NCBI RefSeq assembly: GCF_020150455.1 | Contig: NZ_CP083740.1 | Coordinates: 3,906,001 to 3,970,000, forward strand | Length of the DNA: 64,000 nt | Direction of reading: 5' to 3' | Origin: Bremerella sp. TYQ1 | GTDB lineage: Bacteria; Planctomycetota; Planctomycetia; Pirellulales; Pirellulaceae | Shown here: positions 33,809 to 42,161 of the stretch, one piece after another | Position numbering within the stretch: the stretch's first letter is position 1 | Layout of the letters: the number at the start of each line of letters is the position of its first letter | Position numbers and translations under genes: made by a program | The notes under the pieces: model-generated | Seen by the model: only the letters and a program-made list of their open reading frames with translations | The model's database searches: none | Told to the model about the DNA's origin: nothing

Positions 33809-35629
33809 GTGCAACTTTCGACTGCCGCTATCTTGATAATCTCTGCCGTGACGATGCAGACTGAAGCACCGTCTCGGGTCGAGATCGATGCGCGGTTTCA
33901 ATCGCAGCTGAACGAACTCGCTTTGAAGTGCGACGAAGTGAAGCTGCCGCAACAGGCAGAAATCACACGGCAGTGGATCATTCCGAGCTATGGCGAGGCA
34001 AACGTCTTTTACCTGGTTCCCGAAACGGATCCGACCGAGCCGACTGAAGATGCTCCGCAGCTGGTCAAGTTCTGGCATCAGAAGTTTCGCGCGATCCGCA
34101 ACGCGCACGCGGAGAACCTGTTCCGATATTCCCAGGAACTGCTTATCGCTAAAGAGGGCGGAAAATCTTACCAAACGCTGCACGAAGTGTTGCGGCAAAA
34201 TCCCGATCATCCTGACGCGCGGCGAATCTTGGGCTACGCCAATGTCAACGGAACATGGCGACGCCCTGGCGTGGTGACGCGCGCGAAACAGCCACGCTAC
34301 GAACACCCAAAGTATGGCTGGCCGGCGCGAACGTTCTGGCAAATCGATACGCCTCACTTCCAAATCATGACCAATTTGAGCGAAGCGGAAGGCCTGCGTC
34401 TAGGCGAACGTCTGGAGGTGGTTTATTCGGCGTGGGAACAGATGTTCTTTTCGTTCTGGAGCAACGAACTGCAACTGGCCGGCTACTTCGATGGCGGATC
34501 GCCCAGCCCGGTGCGGAAGAAGTTTGAAGTTGTCCTCTTCAAGTCGCGTGGCGAATACGTCAACTACTTGGAGCAAGTCCAACCGAGAATCGGCATCACG
34601 CTGGGTATCTACCAGTTCGATGAAGAGAAGGTTTATCTCTTTCATGACGACAGCGACGCAGCCCATGCTACGTGGTACCACGAAGTTTCCCATCAGCTGT
34701 TTCAGGAGTATCGTTCCGCCTCGAAGGACATCGGGGTGAACTATAACTTCTGGGCGATCGAAGGCGTGGCGATGTATATGGAGTCGCTCCGAATCTACGA
34801 TGGCTACGTAACGCTGGGCGGCATCGATGCCTCGCGACTGCAGTTTGCGAGGAATCGCCGTTTGATTGGCGACTTCTATATTTCACTGACGAAACTGACC
34901 GCCATGGGACGTGAAGAGATTCAGCAAAGTCCCGACATCAGCGCGATCTACAGTCAGTCGGCAGGGCTGGCTCAGATGTTTTTAGACGGACAGAACGGCA
35001 AGTACCGTGAACCGTTCATTCAATTCCTCGTCGAAATTTACAAACAGGATGACATCCTGCATACGCTGGCCCAGAAACTGGGCGAGAGCAACATAGGTCG
35101 GCAAGACTTGCATTACATGGCTTGGCTGGGCGTCTCGCGCGAGCAGATTTTGGCTCTTCCGAAAGATGGCCGCACCAGCGAGCTGGCGCTCGGTAAGTGT
35201 ACCGCGATCAATGACGAAGTCATGCCGCACATCGGAACGTTCTCGGAGCTTACCTGGCTAGATCTCACGACGACGAACGTCTCAAGCCGAGGTGTTGCTC
35301 ATTTGGGCAACTGTCGAAAACTGATCGACCTAAGTATTGCGACGCCTACGATGGACGACCAGGCGATGAAGACGATCGCCAACTTGACCGACCTGGAAGA
35401 GCTCGATATCAGCGGTACGCGAATCACGGATGAGGGGCTGAATGCAATTGGGCGACTTCAAAACTTGAAAGTGCTCCGCATGGCAGTGACACAGATCACC
35501 GACGAAGGTCTCTTGAAGCTTTCGCGGCTGAAAGATTTGAAGATGATCGACGCACGGCAGTCACGCGTCACCACGCAAGGCATCGAGCGATTAAAGCAAT
35601 CGCTTCCTCAGGTGGTGGTTCACCATTAA
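33809..35629 (+). CDS. Secreted metallopeptidase-like protein (DUF1570 type) with C-terminal leucine-rich repeats
   Basis: A 606-residue protein. I start at the GTG at 33809, preceded by AGGAAA, because it gives a short signal peptide (QLSTAAILIISAVTMQTEA) and avoids translating the neighbouring inverted repeat, in which the in-frame ATG 33683 lies. The middle holds TWYHEVSHQLFQEY with HEVSH at about 291-295, the zinc-binding motif of gluzincin-like families (DUF1570 is the closest that I know). Residues about 470-600 carry leucine-rich repeats, for example LTDLEELDISGTRITDEGL and LKVLRMAVTQITDEGLLKL. The combination of a protease-like domain with LRRs is unusual but seen in planctomycetes. 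The substrate is unknown. Confidence 0.8.
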   Translation: MQLSTAAILIISAVTMQTEAPSRVEIDARFQSQLNELALKCDEVKLPQQAEITRQWIIPSYGEANVFYLVPETDPTEPTEDAPQLVKFWHQKFRAIRNAHAENLFRYSQELLIAKEGGKSYQTLHEVLRQNPDHPDARRILGYANVNGTWRRPGVVTRAKQPRYEHPKYGWPARTFWQIDTPHFQIMTNLSEAEGLRLGERLEVVYSAWEQMFFSFWSNELQLAGYFDGGSPSPVRKKFEVVLFKSRGEYVNYLEQVQPRIGITLGIYQFDEEKVYLFHDDSDAAHATWYHEVSHQLFQEYRSASKDIGVNYNFWAIEGVAMYMESLRIYDGYVTLGGIDASRLQFARNRRLIGDFYISLTKLTAMGREEIQQSPDISAIYSQSAGLAQMFLDGQNGKYREPFIQFLVEIYKQDDILHTLAQKLGESNIGRQDLHYMAWLGVSREQILALPKDGRTSELALGKCTAINDEVMPHIGTFSELTWLDLTTTNVSSRGVAHLGNCRKLIDLSIATPTMDDQAMKTIANLTDLEELDISGTRITDEGLNAIGRLQNLKVLRMAVTQITDEGLLKLSRLKDLKMIDARQSRVTTQGIERLKQSLPQVVVHH

Positions 35630-35685
35630 GCGTCGCTTTAAAATCGAGAGCTCCACTTCCCTTCCTACCTGCTGGAGCCACATCG

Positions 35686-36495
35686 ATGACTGCCCCTCGT
35701 CCCTGGAAACTTTCGGAAGTTAACTACGGCCAAGTCAAAAACACCCAGTACGAAGTGGCCGTGCTGCCGCTGGGGGCGACCGAGCCGCATAATCTTCACC
35801 TGCCGTACGGAACCGACGACTACGAAGGAACGTTCATCGGGGAACAGATCTGCGAGGCGGCCCATGCTCAAGGGGCGAAAGTCATGCTGCTGCCGACGAT
35901 TCCCTACGGCACAGAAACCAACATGCGCGAGTTTCCCTTCGCGATGAATCTTGACCCATCGACGCTGTTTGCCGTGGTTACCGATCTCATCCAGTCGCTC
36001 GTCCAAAGTGGTATCAAGAAGGTGTTGCTCCTCAACAGCCATGGCGGCAACGAGATGAAACCCCTGCTCCGCGAGCTGTACGGCAAAACGGAAGCTCAGG
36101 TCTTTCTGTGCAACTGGTTTAAAGCGTTCAGCGAAGAAGAATACCACGAGATATTCACGCATAAAGAAGACCATGCCGGCGAGATGGAGACCTCGATGAT
36201 CTTGGCGTACCGGCCCGAGTTGGTCGCCCGACGACCAGATGGGTCGCTCGACGCTGATTCTGGCGCGACCAGGCCCATGCAGATGGAGGCTCTGCAAAAT
36301 GGTTGGGTTTCGATCACGCGGCCATGGCATTTGCTGACCACTAACAGCGGATCAGGCAATCCCCACGAAGCTTCTGCCGATAAAGGAGAGCGTCTGTTAC
36401 AGCTTTTGGTGAACCGCTTGGCCCCCTTCCTGGTCCAACTTTCCGAAGCGAACGTGGATGAAACGTTCCCCTTTAAGATAGACGAGGCGACGTAA
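35686..36495 (+). CDS. Creatininase-family amidohydrolase
   Basis: A 269-residue metal-dependent amidohydrolase of the creatininase/FAPy-amidohydrolase-like family. The expected metal ligands are visible: Glu in GATEPHNLHLP near residue 34, His36 or 39, Asp in YGTDDYEG near 45, His in NSHGGNE near 118, and Glu in DHAGEMETSM near 165. Family members act on creatinine or on formamide-like intermediates of riboflavin and F420 synthesis, so the substrate is open. No cofactor-biosynthesis neighbour helps. It is followed, 90 bp downstream, by the tRNA-His gene. Confidence 0.88.
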   Translation: MTAPRPWKLSEVNYGQVKNTQYEVAVLPLGATEPHNLHLPYGTDDYEGTFIGEQICEAAHAQGAKVMLLPTIPYGTETNMREFPFAMNLDPSTLFAVVTDLIQSLVQSGIKKVLLLNSHGGNEMKPLLRELYGKTEAQVFLCNWFKAFSEEEYHEIFTHKEDHAGEMETSMILAYRPELVARRPDGSLDADSGATRPMQMEALQNGWVSITRPWHLLTTNSGSGNPHEASADKGERLLQLLVNRLAPFLVQLSEANVDETFPFKIDEAT

Positions 36496-36540
36496 GTGCC
36501 CAATTTGGCGAATCTTGCGAAAATTGAGCAGGGGTGCCGA

Positions 36541-36569
36541 TTGACGAGATTCGTAGCGGCATTTAAACT
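36541..36569 (+). promoter_or_regulatory. Putative promoter of tRNA-His
   Basis: TTGACG (five of six) and TAAACT (four of six) with a 17-bp spacer. The -10 element ends 16 bp before the first tRNA base. It is well placed for a tRNA promoter. Confidence 0.55.
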
Positions 36570-36585
36570 AAGTCGCTTGCCTTAT

Positions 36586-36661
36586 GGTGGGTATAGCTCA
36601 GTTGGTTAGAGCACTGGATTGTGGTTCCAGGGGTCGTGGGTTCGAATCCCTCTATCCACCC
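36586..36661 (+). tRNA. tRNA-His (anticodon GTG)
   Basis: A complete cloverleaf. The acceptor is GTGGGTA/TATCCAC with one G-T pair, plus the extra 5' G-1 opposite C73 that marks tRNA-His. The D arm contains AGCTCAGTTGGTTAGAGC. The anticodon arm CTGGA/TCCAG encloses TTGTGGT with GTG, and the T arm contains GTGGGTTCGAATCCC. The CCA end is not encoded (CTTT follows), so it must be added by the CCA-adding enzyme. Confidence 0.96.
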
Positions 36662-36735
36662 TTTCTTTTTTATTGCCAAATTGCCAAAGCACTTGTTATC
36701 TCGCTTTGGCTTCTCTGGGAAGGCGTTTCTGCCGT

Positions 36736-36969
36736 ATGTCCGAATTGCCAAGCGATTTGCCGCTGCCAGGACGATATCGCCACTACAAAGGCCCAGAATA
36801 CGTTGTGCTGGGCGTTGCACGGCATAGCGAGACCGAAGAGCCGCTGGTGGTCTACCGGAAAGACTACGGCGACAAGAGCCTGTGGGTGCGTCCGCTGGAG
36901 ATGTTCCAGGAAACGGTCACCGTCGGCGGTCAAGTGATTCCTCGCTTCAAGTACCTCGGCGAAGCGTAG
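36736..36969 (+). CDS. DUF1653 protein
   Basis: A 77-residue protein. GRYRHYKGPEYVVLGVARHS, EEPLVVYRKDYGDKSLWVRPLEMF and the later VPRFKYLG-like end (IPRFKYL) match the small DUF1653 family, whose function is unknown. I start at the ATG at 36736. Longer in-frame readings would include the tRNA-His sequence and are not credible. It lies 75 bp downstream of the tRNA on the same strand, with a bidirectional terminator between it and the convergent YTV gene. Confidence 0.85.
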   Translation: MSELPSDLPLPGRYRHYKGPEYVVLGVARHSETEEPLVVYRKDYGDKSLWVRPLEMFQETVTVGGQVIPRFKYLGEA

Positions 36970-37001
36970 AGCCACGACGCACTTGCTTGAACACCGCGCA
37001 T

Positions 37002-37042
37002 AAAAAACCTGCGACCGAAACCGATCGCAGGCTTTTGTTTTA
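37002..37042. terminator. Bidirectional Rho-independent terminator
   Basis: CCTGCGA (37008-37014) and TCGCAGG (37025-37031) with a CCGAAACCGA loop. CTTTTGTTTT follows on the plus strand, and six A lie before the stem for the minus strand. It serves both the DUF1653 gene and the YTV-repeat gene. Confidence 0.8.
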
Positions 37043-37065
37043 TCTTCGCTTATGCGTGGGCCAAA

Positions 37066-38694
37066 TTAGGCGCCGCAGCTGCTGCAAGCTGGAGCGGCAG
37101 TCGCACAGCTGTTGCAAGCCGAAGTGGTACCGCAAGCGGGAACCTGGATGGTCTTAGGAACCATCTTGCAGACAGGAACCTGGACTTCTTCGGTGACCTG
37201 GTGTGGAACCATGACGGTGTAGGTGCGAACTTTGTCTTCGTACACAGTCTTATAGGTCGTGACAGGAACTTCCTTCGAGCGAGTTTCCGTCTTGCAGACC
37301 ATGTGCTTGACTTCTTTGGTTCGCGTTTCAGGAACCATGTTGCAGACCTTGTAGGTGTATTCCTGCTGCTGAGGAACACATTCGGTGTACTGCACTTCCT
37401 TCTGCTTGGTTTCGGTCACGTAGTTGCACACCTGGTAGGTGTACTCACGCTGTTCCGGCACGCATTCGGTGTACTGCACGTCCTTCTGCTTGGTTTCGGT
37501 CACGTAGTTGCACACCTGATAGGTGTACTCACGTTGTTCCGGCACGCATTCGGTGTACTGAACTTCCTTCTGCTTGGTTTCCGTCACGTAGTTGCACACC
37601 TGGTAGGTGTACTCACGCGTTTCCGGCTTGCACACCATGTGCTTGACTTCTTTCTGCTTGGTCTCAGTGACCATGTTACAGACTTTGTAAGTCTGGGTGC
37701 GTTCTTCCGGCTTCATGACACACACGGTATACGTGTAAGCCACTTCTTCGGTGACAGGCTTCATGACGGTGCAGTCGTAAGCTTCTTCGACGACGTTAGG
37801 AACCCAGACTTTGCAAGTCGTTGGGCAACCGCAGCAGTCGGTGCTCGTCTTGGTTTGCCAGCAACCCTTGTCGACGCAACGGGTCTTGGTGACGGTTTCA
37901 GGAACCATCTTGCAAACGGTCTTCGTCCCGGTGCGTTCTTCTTGATGAGGAACCATCACGGTGCAAGTCTTCGTCTTGGTTTCCCAGACTGGCTTGCTGA
38001 CGGTGTAGTCGACCACTTTGGTTTCCCAAGTTGGAACCATGACGGTCTTCGTGCCGGTCTTGGTTTCGTAAACTGGCTTGCGAACGCAGTAGTCAACCAT
38101 TTTGGTCTTCGTGACAGGAACCATGACGGTCTTCGTACCGGTCTTGGTTTCGTAGACTGGCTTGCGAACGTTGTAGTTCACCGTCTTCGTCTTCGTCACA
38201 GGAACCATAACGGTCTTGGTGCCGGTCTTGGTTTCGTAGACTGGCTTACGAACGCTGTAGTCGACCATTTTGGTCTTCTGCACAGGCACCATGACGGTCT
38301 TCGTACCGGTCTTGGTTTCGTAAACTGGCTTGTTGACGGTGTATTCGACGACTTTGGTTTCCCAAGTCGGAACCGTCACAGTGTACTCTTTGGTGACGTA
38401 GCTGGTTTCTGGAACGCGCTTGCAAACCTTGTAGGTCTGTTCACGAGTTTCAGGCTTGCAGACGGTCTTCGTAACGGTGCGGGTTTCCATTACGGTGGTT
38501 GGGACCATGACGGTCTTTTCAACCATTTCGACCGGGGCCGCTTCGCCACAAGAAGCGCAAGTGGATGTGCCACAACCAGTGTCACATGCGGAAACGCAAG
38601 GCGACGCACATGCGTGGCGATGCCGTTTCCCTGCTTCCGCGAGCTGCGGAAACATCAAGAAGGTCATTGTCAGGACTAAAACAACACGGAGCAT
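37066..38694 (-). CDS. YTV-domain Cys-rich repeat protein, likely cell-surface or wall protein
   Basis: A 542-residue exported protein. A signal peptide LRVVLVLTMTFLMFPQLAEA is followed by a Cys-rich segment (Cys 29, 33, 37, 41, 46, 49). The rest is built from two blocks of 28-residue tandem repeats. Block A (about 119-231) has units with KPVYETKTGTKTVMVP. Block B (about 345-456) has units with TECVPEQREYTYQVCNYVTE. The tail contains several CxxC. The family matches the YTV motif described in planctomycete proteins. Frequent Tyr-Thr-Val, conserved Cys and Pro suggest a disulfide-linked, beta-rich surface layer. GGGGGAAAG precedes the ATG at 38694. A terminator lies downstream. Confidence 0.85.
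   Translation of the reverse strand: MLRVVLVLTMTFLMFPQLAEAGKRHRHACASPCVSACDTGCGTSTCASCGEAAPVEMVEKTVMVPTTVMETRTVTKTVCKPETREQTYKVCKRVPETSYVTKEYTVTVPTWETKVVEYTVNKPVYETKTGTKTVMVPVQKTKMVDYSVRKPVYETKTGTKTVMVPVTKTKTVNYNVRKPVYETKTGTKTVMVPVTKTKMVDYCVRKPVYETKTGTKTVMVPTWETKVVDYTVSKPVWETKTKTCTVMVPHQEERTGTKTVCKMVPETVTKTRCVDKGCWQTKTSTDCCGCPTTCKVWVPNVVEEAYDCTVMKPVTEEVAYTYTVCVMKPEERTQTYKVCNMVTETKQKEVKHMVCKPETREYTYQVCNYVTETKQKEVQYTECVPEQREYTYQVCNYVTETKQKDVQYTECVPEQREYTYQVCNYVTETKQKEVQYTECVPQQQEYTYKVCNMVPETRTKEVKHMVCKTETRSKEVPVTTYKTVYEDKVRTYTVMVPHQVTEEVQVPVCKMVPKTIQVPACGTTSACNSCATAAPACSSCGA
37327..37662 (-). repeat. Tandem 84-bp coding repeats, block B
   Basis: Four 84-bp units encode residues about 345-456 of the YTV protein. 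Two inner units differ by a few bases only. Conservation at synonymous sites suggests recent expansion or conversion. Confidence 0.85.
38002..38340 (-). repeat. Tandem 84-bp coding repeats, block A
   Basis: Four 84-bp units encode residues about 119-231 of the YTV protein. The ETKTGTKTVMVP core recurs at exactly 28-residue spacing, and the flanking half of each unit varies (VQKTKMVDY, VTKTKTVNY, VTKTKMVDY, TWETKVVDY). Confidence 0.85.
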
Positions 38695-38980
38695 AATCAA
38701 TCTTTCCCCCAGAAACATTCTGAAAACAAGTAGGTCTTATGGGTGCCTCACCCAGCACCACTTCAACAGTAGGTCATATATCAGTCTGAACTGGCAAGTT
38801 CCGATTCTAACGGCTGCGATGGTCGGGTTAAATTAGGTTCCTGTGTATTTTGGGCAAAATATACAAGCCACCGAGCCATGCAACCTGAGGGAGGGGCAGA
38901 TTCGACCGTGGTAGGGTGTTAAGAACAAACCATACAGAATCTTTTCCCTCGCAATTTCGCCGCGTCCATGGGAGCAATCC

Positions 38981-39925
38981 GTGCGAGCCAACTCGTTTTG
39001 TTGCATTGCGATCGCTACGCTCGGTTTTTTGGCCGCGGCGGGAGGCCTTAGTGCATCCCTCATGCCAATGGTTGTCCCAAGTCTCGTAGCGACAACCATT
39101 TTCGCACTTTTGGCAATCGCGATTGTTGCCCTGGCAATCTTCAGCCTGACCGGCAACCGCCCTGCGGAGACAACCGATTGGGTAAACTCTGACGAGACTT
39201 CCGCGAAACTTCAGCAAGAGATCGAGACGCTCAAACAGTTCCATCTGCAGCTGTTGGAAGACAAAGCGTTTCTGCAATTTTTAAAGTCCGATCAAGATCG
39301 CGAACGACAACTGTTGGCCCTCGATCTGCACGATTTGACTTTGCCGAATCTAACGTCTGCCCTGTTTCAACTGGAAACACTTTCCCAGCGTGCCGACGTT
39401 TCCAGCGAAACGCTCGAGGCAGCCGTTGAACTGATTCGCGAAAGCTTGCTGCAAGCTCGTCGTGTGATGAACTGCTTGTCCCCTTCCCTGGTGCAAGACG
39501 AAGGAGTGATCGCAAGCTTACAGCGACTTGCCGATCAGTTGAGTACGAGCGTCGCCACGGTCGAGTTTCAGCACGACGTCGACTTCGATCGCCTGACGCC
39601 CCTCAGCGAGTGTGCGTTAGTGCAGCTTGTTCGCGAGGCTTTCGACACCATTCGCCGCAACCGCTCGGCCGCGCATGTCCATCTCGATCTACGGCAAAAC
39701 GACGATCGCTTGTCGCTAATAATCTCGGACGATGGACGCTCCGATCCCTTTCAAGAAGCCGAAGCGGCAAGCCAGCAGTGCATCCGAGAATGCGTGGAAC
39801 TTCTGGCGGGGCATTTGGAGATTGAATGCCCTCGAGACGGCGGAACGATCACCCGCATAGATTTTTCCGTCACCGATTTGACTCAATCGGACACGTTAAG
39901 CGAAAAATCTCAGGCAATCAGTTGA
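38981..39925 (+). CDS. Membrane-anchored NarL-type histidine-kinase-like protein, degenerate
   Basis: A 314-residue protein starting at a GTG with GGGAG upstream. Two hydrophobic segments (about 5-27 and 33-56) are followed by a linker with coiled-coil character and a DHp-like helix carrying LLALDLHDLTLPNLTSAL, with His117 at the place of the phosphorylatable residue in HisKA_3 kinases. The C-terminal part has the fold of a HATPase (LRQNDDRLSLIISDDGRS fits the G1 region). However, the N-box (EALTNAxRH in active kinases) reads EAFDTIRRNRS, and only one glycine is seen in G1. ATP binding may be weak or lost. No response regulator is adjacent, and lutABC begins 92 bp downstream. Confidence 0.65.
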   Translation: MRANSFCCIAIATLGFLAAAGGLSASLMPMVVPSLVATTIFALLAIAIVALAIFSLTGNRPAETTDWVNSDETSAKLQQEIETLKQFHLQLLEDKAFLQFLKSDQDRERQLLALDLHDLTLPNLTSALFQLETLSQRADVSSETLEAAVELIRESLLQARRVMNCLSPSLVQDEGVIASLQRLADQLSTSVATVEFQHDVDFDRLTPLSECALVQLVREAFDTIRRNRSAAHVHLDLRQNDDRLSLIISDDGRSDPFQEAEAASQQCIRECVELLAGHLEIECPRDGGTITRIDFSVTDLTQSDTLSEKSQAIS

Positions 39926-40017
39926 TCTGCGTCGGAAAGATCGGCTAAGCGGTTATACTAAGAGGTCCCTCCAACCTCGAATTTGCTTCTTAGTTACACC
40001 CCCTTTTCTAAATAACC

Positions 40018-40767
40018 ATGCGTGTTGCCCTGTTTGTCCCGTGCTATGTCGACCAGCTCTATCCGCGCGTCGCCATGGCCACGCTCGATCTGCTGGAAAG
40101 CTTGGGCGTCGAGGTCGACTTTCCGGAAGCCCAAACATGTTGTGGGCAACCGATGCTGAACTCTGGCTGCGATACCGACGCACTTCCATTGGCTCAGCGG
40201 TTTGTCGACATCTTTACCGGCTACGATGCGATCGTTTGTCCCAGCGGAAGCTGCGTGTCGATGGTCAAGAACCACTACGCTCACTTGCTGCACGACAACG
40301 CTCCGTACGAAGCGATGCGGACTCAGGTCTACGAGCTGTGCGAGTTCCTTGTCGATGTCCTGAAAGTCGAGCAGCTGCCGGTCAAGTTTCCTTACAAAGT
40401 AGGTCTGCACTCCAGCTGCCATGGCCTGCGAGAACTTCGCCTGGCAAGCGACACCGAACGCAACACCGAATGCTTCAACAAACCGCGGCAATTGCTGGAG
40501 ATGCTCGAAGGTGTCGAGTTCTCCGAGCTTCGCCGCGTGGACGAGTGCTGTGGATTTGGAGGAACGTTTGCGGTTTCTGAAGAAGCGGTAAGCTGCACGA
40601 TGGGACGCGACCGTGTCGCCGACCATCTGCAGGCAGGCACCCAGGTTCTTACGGCAGGTGATATGTCGTGCTTGATGCATCTTGCGGGATTGATTCGCCG
40701 TGACAAGCGACCGATCCACGTGATGCACATTGCCGAGATCCTTGCCGGATACGAGGTACCCCAATGA
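40018..40767 (+). CDS. lutA: Lactate utilisation Fe-S protein LutA
   Basis: A 249-residue subunit of the LutABC L-lactate oxidation complex. It has two CCG (cysteine-rich) domains typical of LutA/GlcF: CYVDQLYPR, then CCGQPMLNSGC near residue 41, and ECCGFGGTF near residue 180. These motifs ligate Fe-S clusters or heterodisulfide-like sites. Its stop overlaps the lutB start (ATGA at 40764-40767), showing translational coupling. The first gene of a three-gene operon, it starts 92 bp after the kinase-like gene. No lactate permease or lutR regulator is nearby in the window. Confidence 0.93.
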   Translation: MRVALFVPCYVDQLYPRVAMATLDLLESLGVEVDFPEAQTCCGQPMLNSGCDTDALPLAQRFVDIFTGYDAIVCPSGSCVSMVKNHYAHLLHDNAPYEAMRTQVYELCEFLVDVLKVEQLPVKFPYKVGLHSSCHGLRELRLASDTERNTECFNKPRQLLEMLEGVEFSELRRVDECCGFGGTFAVSEEAVSCTMGRDRVADHLQAGTQVLTAGDMSCLMHLAGLIRRDKRPIHVMHIAEILAGYEVPQ

Positions 40768-42161
40768 GCGCCGTCAAAAACTACGACCATCCCAGCAACG
40801 CGCGTCAGTTCAACGAGAACCAAGACCGCACGCACTGGCACGACTCCGCTTTGTGGTTCATCCGCGAAAAGCGGGACCGCATGTCGAAGAGTCTTCCCGA
40901 GTGGGAAACACTGCGGGCATGCGCGTCGCAAATCAAAGCTCACACCGTCAGCAAGCTGGCCGACTACCTCGAAGAGTTCGAGAAGAACGCGACCGCTCGT
41001 GGTGTCACCGTGCATTGGGCCAAAGATGCCGAAGAGCATAACCGCATCGTGTTGGAAATCCTGCAGAAGCACGACACCAAGCGGATCGTCAAATCCAAAT
41101 CGATGCTGACCGAAGAGTGCCACTTAAACCCATGGCTCGAAAAGCATGGCATCGAAGTGGTCGACACCGACTTGGGCGAACGCATTGTCCAGCTTCGCGA
41201 AGAACCCCCTTCGCACATCGTCATGCCGGCGATTCACCTGAAGAAGGAAGACGTCAGCGACACATTCCACACGCACCTGAATACCGAACAGGGCAACAAC
41301 GACCCGAACTACCTGACCGAGTCGGCTCGACAGCATCTGCGTCAGAAATTTTGCCAGGCCGACGTCGGCATCACCGGCGTCAACTTCGCCATTGCCGAGA
41401 CCGGAGGCTTCGTCGTCTGCACCAACGAAGGGAACGCGGACTTAGGCGTTTCGTTGCCGAAGGTTCACATCGCGTGCATGGGGATCGAGAAGCTAATCCC
41501 GAAAGCGGATCACCTGAGCATCTTCCTGCGGTTACTCGCCCGCAGCGCGACCGGACAACCGATCACGACGTACTCGTCCCACTTCCACGGCCCTGTCGAA
41601 GGAGGCGAACTGCATATCGTGTTGGTCGACAACGGCCGCAGCAAGTTGATGAACAGCGACGACTATCGCAACTCGCTGAAGTGCATTCGCTGTGGTGCGT
41701 GCATGAATACGTGTCCGGTCTATCGCCGCAGCGGTGGACATAGCTACGCGGCAACGGTTCCTGGTCCGATCGGTTCGATCTTAAATCCACTGCGTGACGC
41801 CAAGCACCATAAGTCGCTTCCCTTTGCATGCACGCTGTGCGGAAGCTGCTCGGATGTTTGCCCGGTGAAGATCAATCTGCACGAGCAACTGCTGACACTT
41901 CGCACGGAAGTGAAAAACCAGAAGCAACTGCCGATGTCGAAGACCATGCCGATGCGGATAGCCTCGTACGTGTTCCAACGCCCCAAGCTGTATGCCTGGC
42001 TCGGCGGGATCGGCAAGTTCTTCCTCCGCACGATGCCGCGGTTTTTGATCTACAACTCGCTGAATCCGTGGGGACGCAATCGCGAGATGCCAGAGTCTCC
42101 GCCGGAAAGCTTCCGTCAGCAATATGCCCAGCGTGCCAAAAAGAAGAACGACCACCGATGA
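40764..42161 (+). CDS. lutB: Lactate utilisation Fe-S protein LutB
   Basis: A 465-residue subunit of the LutABC complex. The N-terminal alpha/beta domain (about 1-300, with a KSMLTEECHLN segment) is followed by two 4Fe-4S motifs near residues 311 and 357: CIRCGACMNTCPVY and CTLCGSCSDVCPV. The C-terminal LQ-rich region is short. The gene overlaps both neighbours by a few bases (ATGA start with lutA; the lutC ATG lies across its TGA at 42159). The ETGGFVVCTNEGNADLGV segment is the hallmark of LutB. Confidence 0.95.
   Translation: MSAVKNYDHPSNARQFNENQDRTHWHDSALWFIREKRDRMSKSLPEWETLRACASQIKAHTVSKLADYLEEFEKNATARGVTVHWAKDAEEHNRIVLEILQKHDTKRIVKSKSMLTEECHLNPWLEKHGIEVVDTDLGERIVQLREEPPSHIVMPAIHLKKEDVSDTFHTHLNTEQGNNDPNYLTESARQHLRQKFCQADVGITGVNFAIAETGGFVVCTNEGNADLGVSLPKVHIACMGIEKLIPKADHLSIFLRLLARSATGQPITTYSSHFHGPVEGGELHIVLVDNGRSKLMNSDDYRNSLKCIRCGACMNTCPVYRRSGGHSYAATVPGPIGSILNPLRDAKHHKSLPFACTLCGSCSDVCPVKINLHEQLLTLRTEVKNQKQLPMSKTMPMRIASYVFQRPKLYAWLGGIGKFFLRTMPRFLIYNSLNPWGRNREMPESPPESFRQQYAQRAKKKNDHR

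Noticed and set aside
36563-36937. Open frames across tRNA-His on both strands
   Set aside because: They translate the tRNA itself (for example QLVRALDCGSRGRGFES-like), a frequent artefact.
37327-38340. Possible CRISPR array from regular 84-bp repeats
   Set aside because: The repeats are coding, contiguous without unique spacers, and in frame with a secreted protein.
37201-38679. Long open frame on the plus strand opposite the YTV-repeat gene
   Set aside because: It mirrors the repeats of the minus-strand gene. Its product (FGHVVAHLVGVL-type repeats) is a codon-bias shadow with no start signal.
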